Counted from the stretch's first letter, positions 1 through 6,648 are shown. The stretch: DNA of 12,172 bases from Nitrospina sp. (GCA_018647025.1 JABGTQ010000206.1:1-12172); one strand, 5' to 3'. Notes: a model not told the origin generated them from the letters alone. Numbers and translations are program-made.

Positions 1-1026
1 GCGGAAAGACTCATCCCCTACTTCGTGATAAATGAGAACAAATTCTCGAAAATCTCTTTCATCATCATTTGTTATCATTGCTTCCCAACCACTCTTCATT
101 GGTTTGGAATCCCAAGGATCTAAATATTTTGATCCCTTAGGTTCAACAATCATAACTCCAGTCAGTCCTAAAGAAGATGGATCACGTCCAGCATGACTCT
201 GAATCATATGACTTCCTTCCTGCTCATCGATCGGAATCATCCATTCAAAATCTTGGGATTCACCAGATGCGGTAATACCGCCCGTAGATGCTGCAGTTGC
301 TGGCAACCCAGAAGAACTAATAATCATTGCTGATCCATTAACCTGAAAGCCAGCGTCTTCATCCTCTAGTTCATTAGAAAACGTAACTCTAAGGCAATCT
401 CCTTGATTGGCACGAATAACCAGTGGCTGAATAGCGTCACCCTGCAAGCCATTTGTAACAGCACCTGGGTCTAATTCATCTTCACGTGCAGCCGCATTTT
501 TTTCTTCCTCAGCTCTTACTCTTTCAACGTCATCCTTTAATACATAAGTATAACCGGGATAATAATCACCCCACTGGTTCAAGGTAATCTCTACGTTTAT
601 TGCTACGACGTCATACTTTTTGACTGGAGCATTGCTCGGACAATGTGCACCTTTAAATACTTCTTGTTTAGCTTCCGTGGGTCCAAGCAGATAACTTTGC
701 TGTAGTTGGTGTGCTGACCAAGAGTCATGGAAGCCACCACCTGAAGAAGCTGGGGTCGCGTGCTCCTTGATCTTGTTCTGAAGTCTATCCATCAATTGCA
801 TGAAAGTTTTATCGAGACGATCTTGACGGCCATCCATGCCGCTCATCATTTCTTCATAGTCGATCTGAGTCTCAAGTTTTTCCAGCCAAACTGGTCGGTC
901 ATGCGCTTTTTTGGTTTTGTGATCAGATGCAGCAGTAGCATTAGATACTAGACCAAAACTAAAAGCTAACGTAAGAATAGCCAGCATTTGCCACGACTTC
1001 CAGCCTTTGGTGATACGACGTAACAT
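1..1026 (-). CDS. Secreted multicopper oxidase-like protein, N-terminal part (runs off the left edge)
   Basis: The 342 codons visible are open to the window edge, so the C-terminus is missing. The start ATG at 1026 has a strong ribosome binding site, AGGGAGG (1034-1040 on the opposite strand), seven bases upstream. Residues 1-32 form a Sec signal peptide (basic start, hydrophobic core, ATA before the cut). Residues 34-135 are a charged, helix-prone extension rich in Met. Residues 138-300 look like a cupredoxin domain of the multicopper oxidase superfamily: QPLVIRANQGDCLRVTFSNE at 200-219, then SHMIQSH at 272-278, GLTGVMIVEP at 287-296 and LDPWD at 302-306. The HxHG pair normally found in this domain reads QVNG (228-231), and the HSH pair reads QSH (276-278), so type 2/3 copper ligands appear absent here. 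It probably acts in the periplasm. A link to Mn(II)-oxidase-type large multicopper oxidases is possible but cannot be settled without the C-terminal domains. Confidence 0.75.
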   Translation of the reverse strand, partial: MLRRITKGWKSWQMLAILTLAFSFGLVSNATAASDHKTKKAHDRPVWLEKLETQIDYEEMMSGMDGRQDRLDKTFMQLMDRLQNKIKEHATPASSGGGFHDSWSAHQLQQSYLLGPTEAKQEVFKGAHCPSNAPVKKYDVVAINVEITLNQWGDYYPGYTYVLKDDVERVRAEEEKNAAAREDELDPGAVTNGLQGDAIQPLVIRANQGDCLRVTFSNELEDEDAGFQVNGSAMIISSSGLPATAASTGGITASGESQDFEWMIPIDEQEGSHMIQSHAGRDPSSLGLTGVMIVEPKGSKYLDPWDSKPMKSGWEAMITNDDERDFREFVLIYHEVGDESFR

Positions 1027-1084
1027 GTAGATACCTCCCTTGGAAATGTAAACAGACAAAAAAATTTATAAAAAAATATGTAAT

Positions 1085-1103
1085 AACGGTCTTTAGCACC
1101 GTT
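1085..1103 (-). terminator. Hairpin between the protease and multicopper oxidase genes
   Basis: AACGGT (1085-1090) and ACCGTT (1098-1103) form a perfect 6-bp stem with a 7-base loop. It lies about 70 bases past the stop codon of the DegP-like gene, in the gap before the multicopper oxidase gene. On the minus strand a T-rich stretch follows, but about ten bases after the stem, so this is not a textbook intrinsic terminator. It could equally be a 5' leader structure of the multicopper oxidase mRNA. Confidence 0.3.
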
Positions 1104-1173
1104 TTATCTAACAAGAGTGAGTAATTTTAACTGTGGGAACTTATCATTTTTTAACCAATTTGCAAAGTCTAAT

Positions 1174-2526
1174 TTAACTTCTTTTTGTTAATTCAATGTG
1201 AAATTTATCTTTATTTCTCAAAACTAATAAATCTATTTTCCCTCCACCCAAAATAGAGCCTAAAAAATCTTTAAATTTCATAACTTCAAGAACTATTTTT
1301 CCATTAATAGCTTCAATACGATCACCCACCTTAAGACCATTTTCATCGGCTACGGACCCTGGATAAATCATTGATATAACTAATCCTTTATTATCACCAA
1401 TGCTTTCGACTTCAAGGCCTAGAGGTGACTTATCGTTATCTTGAAGTGATTTTTTAAAAACTTTATCAGGTCGTTTTACTTGATTTTTCAGTTTAACTGT
1501 TACTACTTTGCGCATCCCGTCTCTAAGAATATCCAAGTTTACCGATTGTCCTGGCGAGAAAGCACCTATTAGCCTAATCATTCTGTTCGGTGAACCAACA
1601 GAAGTACCTCCAATTTTCAATATCACATCTCCAATGCGTATTCCTGCCTGGTGAGCGGGATCCCCTTCAAAAACAGAGTTTACCCAAACACCTTCACCCG
1701 CTTTTCCCTTTACTTGTTGAGCAATTTTCTCGGTCACCAGTTCGATACCAACACCCAACCAACCCCGCCGAACCTCTCCAAATTTAAGCAAGTCATCCAC
1801 AACATTACGAACAATATTGGAGGGAATGGCAAAACCGATACTCTGCGCATAATTAATGATAGCCGTATTAATTCCTATAATATCACCTCTAATATTTAGT
1901 AGTGGGCCACCACTATTTCCAGGATTAATCGACGCGTCAGTCTGAATAAAATCTTCATAACGTGAAAGATTTACATTTTCTCTGTTCAAACCACTGATGA
2001 TTCCAAAGGTCAGTGTGTCGTTGAGTCCATATGGGTTTCCTACCGCGACGACTAATTGCCCAATCTTAAGCCCAGAGGAATTACCCAATACAGAAGTCGA
2101 CAGAGGTTTTTTCGTTTCAATCTGAACCACTGCAATATCCGTATCCTCATCTGCTCCCAAAACAGTACCTACCTTCTCTTCCCCACCAAGCAAGGTAACC
2201 TTTACTTTTCCGGACCCCCGAACAACATGACCATTAGTAACGATAATTCCATTTATCCCGTCAATAATGACACCTGAACCTGCACTGGCTGGCATTCCCG
2301 AATTATTGCCTTGCCGGCGAATCGAAGGCGAAGGAGGAACATACGCTGACAAACTTACTACCGATGGACGAACCTTGTCTGCAAGAGACACTAGTGCCTC
2401 TTCTAGGTCGGCTAAAAGGTTTGACTCTGTTGAATCTGCATAAACGGGATGAGAGGAAAAGAAAAGAAGGCACGCAAAAAAAATAATCGTGCTTAATAGT
2501 TTATTATTTGCAAACTGGTGGTCCAT
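1174..2526 (-). CDS. degP: Periplasmic serine protease, DegP/DegQ (HtrA) family
   Basis: HtrA proteases degrade or hold misfolded envelope proteins. This 450-residue protein has the full architecture: a signal peptide (1-30, ending VYA before DST), a trypsin-like domain and two PDZ domains. The catalytic triad is visible as H100 (TNGHVV), D130 (DTDIAVV) and S205 (NPGNSGGP). PDZ1 spans about 255-347, with the carboxylate-binding loop near RGWLGVG. PDZ2 spans about 367-447, with PLGLEVE at its start. The segment between the signal peptide and H100 is short compared with the long LA loop of E. coli DegP, which makes it closer to DegQ; the two cannot be told apart safely here. ATG at 2526 is preceded in frame by a TGA stop, so it is the first possible start, though no clear Shine-Dalgarno is seen. 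The multicopper oxidase gene lies 147 bases downstream on the same strand. Confidence 0.95.
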   Translation of the reverse strand: MDHQFANNKLLSTIIFFACLLFFSSHPVYADSTESNLLADLEEALVSLADKVRPSVVSLSAYVPPSPSIRRQGNNSGMPASAGSGVIIDGINGIIVTNGHVVRGSGKVKVTLLGGEEKVGTVLGADEDTDIAVVQIETKKPLSTSVLGNSSGLKIGQLVVAVGNPYGLNDTLTFGIISGLNRENVNLSRYEDFIQTDASINPGNSGGPLLNIRGDIIGINTAIINYAQSIGFAIPSNIVRNVVDDLLKFGEVRRGWLGVGIELVTEKIAQQVKGKAGEGVWVNSVFEGDPAHQAGIRIGDVILKIGGTSVGSPNRMIRLIGAFSPGQSVNLDILRDGMRKVVTVKLKNQVKRPDKVFKKSLQDNDKSPLGLEVESIGDNKGLVISMIYPGSVADENGLKVGDRIEAINGKIVLEVMKFKDFLGSILGGGKIDLLVLRNKDKFHIELTKRS

Positions 2527-2894
2527 TGGTAGTCTAATGAATCAGAGTTTTAAATGAAAACAAATATTAGTGAGTTTCTGATTATGCAGGAGCGGTCAAA
2601 CTAATGGAGAACCAAAAAAATAAACTGTAAATAATGCTAATGCTACTAATCTTTCAAATAAGCCATTCGTTTTAGGCTCCAAGCGTACCTATAATTATTT
2701 ATGAATAAGCCCAGAGAGAAATAGGGTAGCCTTTAAAAAACTCTACTGACAAGCAAGGATTCTGTCAAGAAATATTCCCAGAATGTACCCGCTATAAAGC
2801 TAGGGTGAACCAGCTTACATCGTGATGGTTTTTTATGCCCTTACGATATTGATCACAATTTTCTTTTTACATTGAAATGTAGTAAATATAATAC
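2527..2894. other. Divergent intergenic region upstream of degP-like gene and cysH
   Basis: This 368-base gap must hold the promoters of both flanking genes. I see no credible ORF, tRNA or known riboswitch consensus in it. The cysH-proximal part (about 2740-2840) is crowded with inverted repeats, described separately. The degP-proximal half is AT-rich without a recognisable motif. Confidence 0.6.
2747..2834 (+). promoter_or_regulatory. Possible structured leader of cysH
   Basis: Four short inverted repeats lie in 90 bases. They are TGACA/TGTCA (2747-2751, 2763-2767), ATTCTG/CAGAAT (2759-2764, 2779-2784), AAGCT/AGCTT (2797-2801, 2812-2816; extended by GG/CC around a GTGAA loop) and AACCA/TGGTT (2808-2812, 2826-2830). 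The last one runs into six T residues (2829-2834) and resembles a weak intrinsic terminator. The third and fourth share bases, so they cannot form together. This arrangement is attenuator-like, but the stems are short and may be chance in AT-rich DNA. Confidence 0.3.
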
Positions 2895-3584
2895 ATGGAT
2901 TATAATAATTTTGAGTCAAAGTCCGCTCAGGAAATATTACAATGGGCTAAAAATAAATATGGTAAAAAAGCAGGACTCGCTTCCAGCTTTGGCATGGAGG
3001 ATATGGTCTTGATTGACTTGCTGGCCGGGTTACAGGGAGATATCACAATATTCACATTAGACACCGGTCGATTGCACGAAGAAACCTACGAAGTCATGGA
3101 ACGCGCTCGATCCAAATACGGGATTACAATAAAAGCCTATTTTCCTGATAAAGAAGACTTAGAAATTCTTCAAAAAGACAAAGGTTTTTTTTCCTTTCGC
3201 GAAAGCGTGGAAAATAGAAAGGAATGTTGCACTATTCGTAAGGTAAAACCTCTTAACAGAGCACTTGCTAAATTGGATGCTTGGATCACGGGCCTTCGGC
3301 GAGAACAAGGGATAACCAGAGTAGACGTCAACAAAGTTAGTCTTGATGATAACCACAACTCTTTAATCAAGATCAACCCATTAGCTGACTGGTCATTAAA
3401 TATGGTCAAAGAATACATCAAAGCTAACGATGTTCCGATTAATGCTCTCCATAAAAAGAACTACCCCAGCATTGGATGCGCCCCTTGCACGCGCTCAATA
3501 AAAACAGGGGAAGACGTAAGATCAGGACGATGGTGGTGGGAAAATCCAGAGCACAAAGAATGCGGACTTCATCCTCAATCTTAG
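2895..3584 (+). CDS. cysH: Assimilatory adenylyl-sulfate (APS) reductase, thioredoxin-dependent
   Basis: The enzyme reduces adenylyl sulfate to sulfite and AMP with thioredoxin as electron donor, in cytoplasmic sulfate assimilation. The 229 residues show the PAPS/APS reductase fold: SSFGMEDMVL (30-39) at the nucleotide-binding loop and TLDTGRLHEET (54-64). The cysteine pair C111-C112 (ECCTIRKVKPL) plus C195 and C198 (IGCAPCTR) supply the four ligands of a [4Fe-4S] cluster, which marks the APS-using type rather than the cluster-free PAPS reductase of enterobacteria. C223 in KECGLH is the catalytic cysteine near the C-terminus. ATG at 2895 is the first in-frame start after a TAA at 2889-2891; no clear Shine-Dalgarno precedes it. 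A convergent ecfT-like gene ends 40 bases downstream, and no other sulfate-assimilation gene is in view. Confidence 0.95.
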   Translation: MDYNNFESKSAQEILQWAKNKYGKKAGLASSFGMEDMVLIDLLAGLQGDITIFTLDTGRLHEETYEVMERARSKYGITIKAYFPDKEDLEILQKDKGFFSFRESVENRKECCTIRKVKPLNRALAKLDAWITGLRREQGITRVDVNKVSLDDNHNSLIKINPLADWSLNMVKEYIKANDVPINALHKKNYPSIGCAPCTRSIKTGEDVRSGRWWWENPEHKECGLHPQS

Positions 3585-3624
3585 ACCAGAATCAACAAAC
3601 TGTTCCTTAAATACTAAATAACAA

Positions 3625-4302
3625 CTACCGTTTTTCAATGTTATCCATAACTCGTTTCGGATCAGCAAGCACGTCAACAACCCACATTATGATTGACCTC
3701 ACCATTTCTTTCACCGTCTCAAAGTGACTGCGTTTATGTTTGACCTTGCCTTTTTGCCAGCAAGTTTCTATTGTTTTTTCAGCTTCAAAAAGAAGATGCG
3801 GCAAAATCTGAAACGATAATATTCCGACCATTATAAATTCCTGAAGGGCTTCACTTTTCGAAAAAAACTTTGATTTTGAACCGGAAACTATTTCCATAAG
3901 AGACTGTGGTGAGGTTGTCCGCACCAAGATCATGGAAATCCAAATCATACATGCCAGCCTAGACACTGAGTAAACACTACACTCTAAGCCTTCATTTGTG
4001 ATAGAAAGAGAAAGTTTACTAAAAAAAATAAGCGGAGTCCCTGGAGTGAAAAACAAAGGTGTCAGACCAAGCACAAAAAACATAATTCTTAAGGCCATCA
4101 AGCGTTTCCACGCTTCCAAAATAAATATCCCGGAAATCAACATTCCCAAGTGACACAAAAAAAATATACCCACAAGCGCAATACTATCACCTGCACCGGC
4201 AATAAAAATACATACCAGAGCTAAGACTATTTTAGTACCTGCTCCAGTAGCATGAAGAATAGAATTTCCCGGGTCGTAAGCAGAGTTTTGGACACTCGTC
4301 AT
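3625..4302 (-). CDS. EcfT/CbiQ-family transmembrane protein (energy-coupling factor transporter)
   Basis: EcfT proteins link substrate-binding S components to the EcfA ATPases in vitamin and metal uptake. With the ATG at 4302 the protein has 225 residues. Residues 9-25 (YDPGNSILHATGAGTK) match the family's N-terminal signature, where YxPGxSxLHxLxxxTK is usual. Several hydrophobic segments follow (about 24-38, 40-60, 66-95, 112-128, 155-172). TTSPQSLMEI (129-138) matches the conserved T-S motif. The coupling motifs are weak: the first A-R-G-like site reads WQKGK (182-186) and the second seems absent, and the protein is somewhat shorter than usual. An in-frame TTG at 4335 could extend it by 11 residues, but the family N-terminus fits the ATG. 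No ATPase or S component is in the window. Membership is likely; the substrate is unknown. Confidence 0.75.
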   Translation of the reverse strand: MTSVQNSAYDPGNSILHATGAGTKIVLALVCIFIAGAGDSIALVGIFFLCHLGMLISGIFILEAWKRLMALRIMFFVLGLTPLFFTPGTPLIFFSKLSLSITNEGLECSVYSVSRLACMIWISMILVRTTSPQSLMEIVSGSKSKFFSKSEALQEFIMVGILSFQILPHLLFEAEKTIETCWQKGKVKHKRSHFETVKEMVRSIIMWVVDVLADPKRVMDNIEKR

Positions 4303-4400
4303 GACAGTCAAGGCACTTACCTTAAAAAATATCAAGCTATTCTGTATGTTAAAATAACTTAAGTAAAATAATCTATTACCTCAAATTGGTCAAACTTAGA
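4303..4400. promoter_or_regulatory. Divergent promoter region between ecfT-like and HD-hydrolase genes
   Basis: This 98-base AT-rich gap separates divergent genes and should contain both promoters. It contains the 8-bp palindrome ACTTAAGT (4357-4364), a possible operator half, but a palindrome of this size in AT-rich DNA may be chance. No clear -35/-10 pair stands out. Confidence 0.3.
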
Positions 4401-5054
4401 ATGAATTCTAAGAACATTATTGAAAAAACTCGTCTCTATGTAGAAAAAGAGATGGCTGGTGATAGTTCAGGTCATGATTGGTGGCATATCTATCGTGTCT
4501 GGTCTATAGCAAAAAAAATTGCTCAAAAGGAAGATGCCGACCAAGTCGTCGTGGAGCTTGCTGCCCTACTCCACGATATTGCGGATTGGAAATTTAATGA
4601 TGGAGATGAATCTGCAGGACCCGAGCAGGCAGCCTGCTGGCTAAACAAAAATGATGCAGAACCAGAACTAATTGATTCAGTGTGCGAAATCATTTCAACA
4701 TTGTCCTACAAAGGGGCAAACGTGGCCACTCCTATGCGCACGATCGAAGGTGAAATCGTACAAGATGCTGATCGTCTAGACGCTATAGGGGCAGTGGGTA
4801 TTGCACGGACCTTTGCCTATGGTGGAAACAAAAATCGATTGATATATCACCCAGACGAAGTTCCTGTTATGCATGAAAGTTTTGAACATTACAAAAGCAA
4901 TAAGGGACATACAATCAATCATTTTCACGAAAAACTTTTATTGCTCAAAGATAGAATGAACACCCAATCTGCCAAAAACATTGCAAAGCAAAGACATCTC
5001 TTTATGAAAGAATATCTGGATCGCTTCTATAAGGAATGGAATGGTGACGCATAA
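4401..5054 (+). CDS. HD-domain phosphohydrolase, YedJ-like
   Basis: HD-domain proteins are metal-dependent phosphohydrolases, often acting on nucleotides; the YedJ subgroup has no settled substrate. With ATG at 4401 the protein has 217 residues. The metal-ligand set is complete: H29 in GHDWWHIYRVW, the doublet H58-D59 in LLHDIADWKF, and D124 in VQDADRLDAIGAVG. The order and spacing match the subgroup, including the D-x-x-H-D-x-x-H opening (21-29 region). A TTG at 4386 would add five residues, but the ATG gives the usual short N-terminus; neither has a good Shine-Dalgarno. The last 14 bases overlap the start of the sirtuin gene, so the two are almost certainly cotranscribed and translationally coupled. 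The coupling hints at a shared nucleotide or NAD-related process, which is inference only. Confidence 0.88.
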   Translation: MNSKNIIEKTRLYVEKEMAGDSSGHDWWHIYRVWSIAKKIAQKEDADQVVVELAALLHDIADWKFNDGDESAGPEQAACWLNKNDAEPELIDSVCEIISTLSYKGANVATPMRTIEGEIVQDADRLDAIGAVGIARTFAYGGNKNRLIYHPDEVPVMHESFEHYKSNKGHTINHFHEKLLLLKDRMNTQSAKNIAKQRHLFMKEYLDRFYKEWNGDA

Positions 5055-5862
5055 AGTAATCCAGCAAGCAGCAGAGTTAATCACTAACGCAAAACGAGCT
5101 TTATTCCTGACAAGTGCGGGAATGAGCGCAGATTCGAATATCCCAACTTTTAGAGATAAAGATGGCTATTGGAAAAACTTTCCTCCATTTAAAGAAAAAA
5201 ATCTTCAAGCTCAAGATTTGGCGAGCCCCTGGGCCTTCCATAATGAGCTAACACACGCATGGGCCTTTTACGAATGGCGCCGACAAAATGCCAACGAAAA
5301 CGTGCCCCATGAAGGCTATAAAGTCATCGATCAATGGATAGAAAATCACTTTACAGAAGCCTTTATACATACCACGAACACGGATGGTTATCATCTTCGT
5401 TCAGGATGCTCTACCAACAAAATACTCGAAGTACACGGGTCAATGTGGCGGCTCCAATGTCTTAATGTTTGTTCACATGTTTTCTGGGTTGAAGAAACAG
5501 TGCCTCTTTGCACGCTCGACCGGAAAACCATGAAAGCTTCTAACTATCCAACCTGCCCCCAATGCGGCGGGACTGCTCGTCCACATATTCTGATGTTCGG
5601 GGATATGGATTATATAGGTCACCCAGAACAAGAAAAAAATTTTGAAAACTTCCTTAGAAAAGAAGTCGACCTTGCCTTATTAGTTGGCAGCTCCGGAGCA
5701 GTACCGACGAATGACTACCTTGCTCTTGAGCTTAAAAACAGGGGTGCAAAACTTATCAATATAAACCCGGACCAATCTGCCAATAACATAGCCCAAGCGG
5801 ATGTTTTCATTCCACTAAAAAGTGGAGATGCATTCTCACAGCTTGGAGCATTGATTTTTTGA
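5041..5862 (+). CDS. Sir2-family NAD-dependent protein deacylase (sirtuin), variant type
   Basis: Sirtuins remove acyl groups from lysines using NAD. All landmarks of the 273-residue protein can be aligned: TSAGMSADSNIPTFR (24-38) at the NAD loop, TTNTDGYH (111-118) for the usual TQNxDxLH, catalytic H132 in EVHGSMW, zinc cysteines C140, C144, C172 and C175, RPHILMFGD (180-188) for RPxVVxFGE, VGSSGAVPTN (215-224) for the GTS motif, and NINPD (240-244). Variations are the Gln-to-Thr change in TQN, a CxxxC rather than CxxC first zinc pair, and FGD for FGE. From memory, a group of bacterial sirtuins carries T-x-N-x-D-G and RPxILMFGD, so this is probably a member rather than a decayed gene. The ATG at 5041 overlaps the upstream HD gene and has AAGGA five bases ahead, inside that gene. 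Cytoplasmic; the acyl type and targets cannot be read from sequence. Confidence 0.9.
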   Translation: MVTHKVIQQAAELITNAKRALFLTSAGMSADSNIPTFRDKDGYWKNFPPFKEKNLQAQDLASPWAFHNELTHAWAFYEWRRQNANENVPHEGYKVIDQWIENHFTEAFIHTTNTDGYHLRSGCSTNKILEVHGSMWRLQCLNVCSHVFWVEETVPLCTLDRKTMKASNYPTCPQCGGTARPHILMFGDMDYIGHPEQEKNFENFLRKEVDLALLVGSSGAVPTNDYLALELKNRGAKLININPDQSANNIAQADVFIPLKSGDAFSQLGALIF

Positions 5863-5955
5863 GCATAAAAACATCAGTCTCCTTAAGTTATTAATATTAA
5901 TTAAGTATCCCTAATTTAGATTAAAGATATAGTATGATTTGCAAAACTATTTCTC

Positions 5956-5961
5956 TATAAT
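5956..5961 (+). promoter_or_regulatory. Candidate -10 box for the DUF1566 gene
   Basis: A perfect TATAAT sits 36 bases before the ATG at 5998, which would give a leader of about 30 bases. The -35 position at optimal spacing reads TATGAT, a poor match. TCTCTAT (5952-5958) and ATAGAGA (5983-5989) form a 7-bp inverted repeat overlapping this box, which could be an operator or a leader hairpin. Confidence 0.4.
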
Positions 5962-5997
5962 ACGAATATAAAACTTATAAAAATAGAGATACTAAAA

Positions 5998-6648
5998 ATG
6001 AAAATTTTCATAGCTACTCTTGTTTTATTCTTAATAGGCAGCACTTCTGCTCATGCAAGTTGCAGCAAATCAAAAATTTGTTCCATGCTTGGGAAAATGA
6101 ATCACTTTTCCATCCTAGATAAATGCCCTGACGCTGGACCTTTATTGGCAGAATGTAAAAAAGTCAAAGAAACCACCATAGAGGACCTTCCTCCTGGACA
6201 ATTTGTTGATAACGGGGATGGGACCGTAACGGACACCGCCAACAAACTTGTATGGATGAAAACAGGTGAACACGACAAGCAAGGAAAGTTGAATAAAGTC
6301 AAACTGAAAATAGCCAAAAAAATAGCAGCCGCAGCTAGTACCGCTGGCCTTACCAATTGGCGCATCCCTTCACTTCCTGAGTTTAAGACATTGTTTGTTT
6401 CCAAGCGGGTTCTTAATGCCGGAGGGAAAAAGGCTTGGATTAATCCGGTTTTTGACGATGGGGTGGGTCACTATTACTGGACTAGCACAACATGCGACCA
6501 AGTCTCTGTGATCACAGACCGATACCAGAAAAAGATTTGCCAGCAGGGAGAACTAGGTGCCTGGCTAGTACACTTCAATATTAATGCGGTCTTCTGGCAC
6601 CATAAAAGTGAAGATTACCACGTATGGTTGGTAGCAGACTTAAAATAA
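5998..6648 (+). CDS. Exported DUF1566 (Lcl C-terminal) domain protein
   Basis: This 216-residue protein begins with a signal peptide (1-20, cut after AHA) and has no lipobox at C22, so it is probably a soluble periplasmic or secreted protein. Residues 22-53 hold four cysteines (C22, C28, C43, C53), enough for two disulfides. The rest is the DUF1566/Lcl C-terminal domain, a fold seen in many surface and secreted proteins: FVDNGDGTVTDTANKLVWMK (69-88), GLTNWRIPSLPEFKTLF (117-133), YYWTSTT (159-165), GAWLVHF (187-193) and VWLVADLK (209-216). The biochemical function of the domain is not established; carbohydrate or surface binding is often suggested. It has its own candidate promoter and no gene immediately downstream on the same strand, so it is probably monocistronic. 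Confidence 0.85.
   Translation: MKIFIATLVLFLIGSTSAHASCSKSKICSMLGKMNHFSILDKCPDAGPLLAECKKVKETTIEDLPPGQFVDNGDGTVTDTANKLVWMKTGEHDKQGKLNKVKLKIAKKIAAAASTAGLTNWRIPSLPEFKTLFVSKRVLNAGGKKAWINPVFDDGVGHYYWTSTTCDQVSVITDRYQKKICQQGELGAWLVHFNINAVFWHHKSEDYHVWLVADLK

Noticed and set aside
760..951. 63-codon plus-strand ORF
   Set aside because: It lies wholly inside the multicopper oxidase gene, on the opposite strand, and has no start signal of its own.
2866..2892. TTTACA and TATAAT directly before cysH, looking like a promoter
   Set aside because: The spacer is only 15 bases and transcription would begin at or after the ATG at 2895, which would remove the start codon. More likely chance in AT-rich sequence.
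2527..2894. SAM or other sulfur riboswitch before cysH
   Set aside because: None of the conserved core sequences of the SAM classes that I know can be found; only generic inverted repeats remain.
4401..5862. A defence island built on the HD and Sir2 proteins
   Set aside because: Both families occur in defence systems, but the sirtuin is a stand-alone, full-length enzyme and no nuclease, helicase, transposase or toxin-like gene is nearby; the context is housekeeping.
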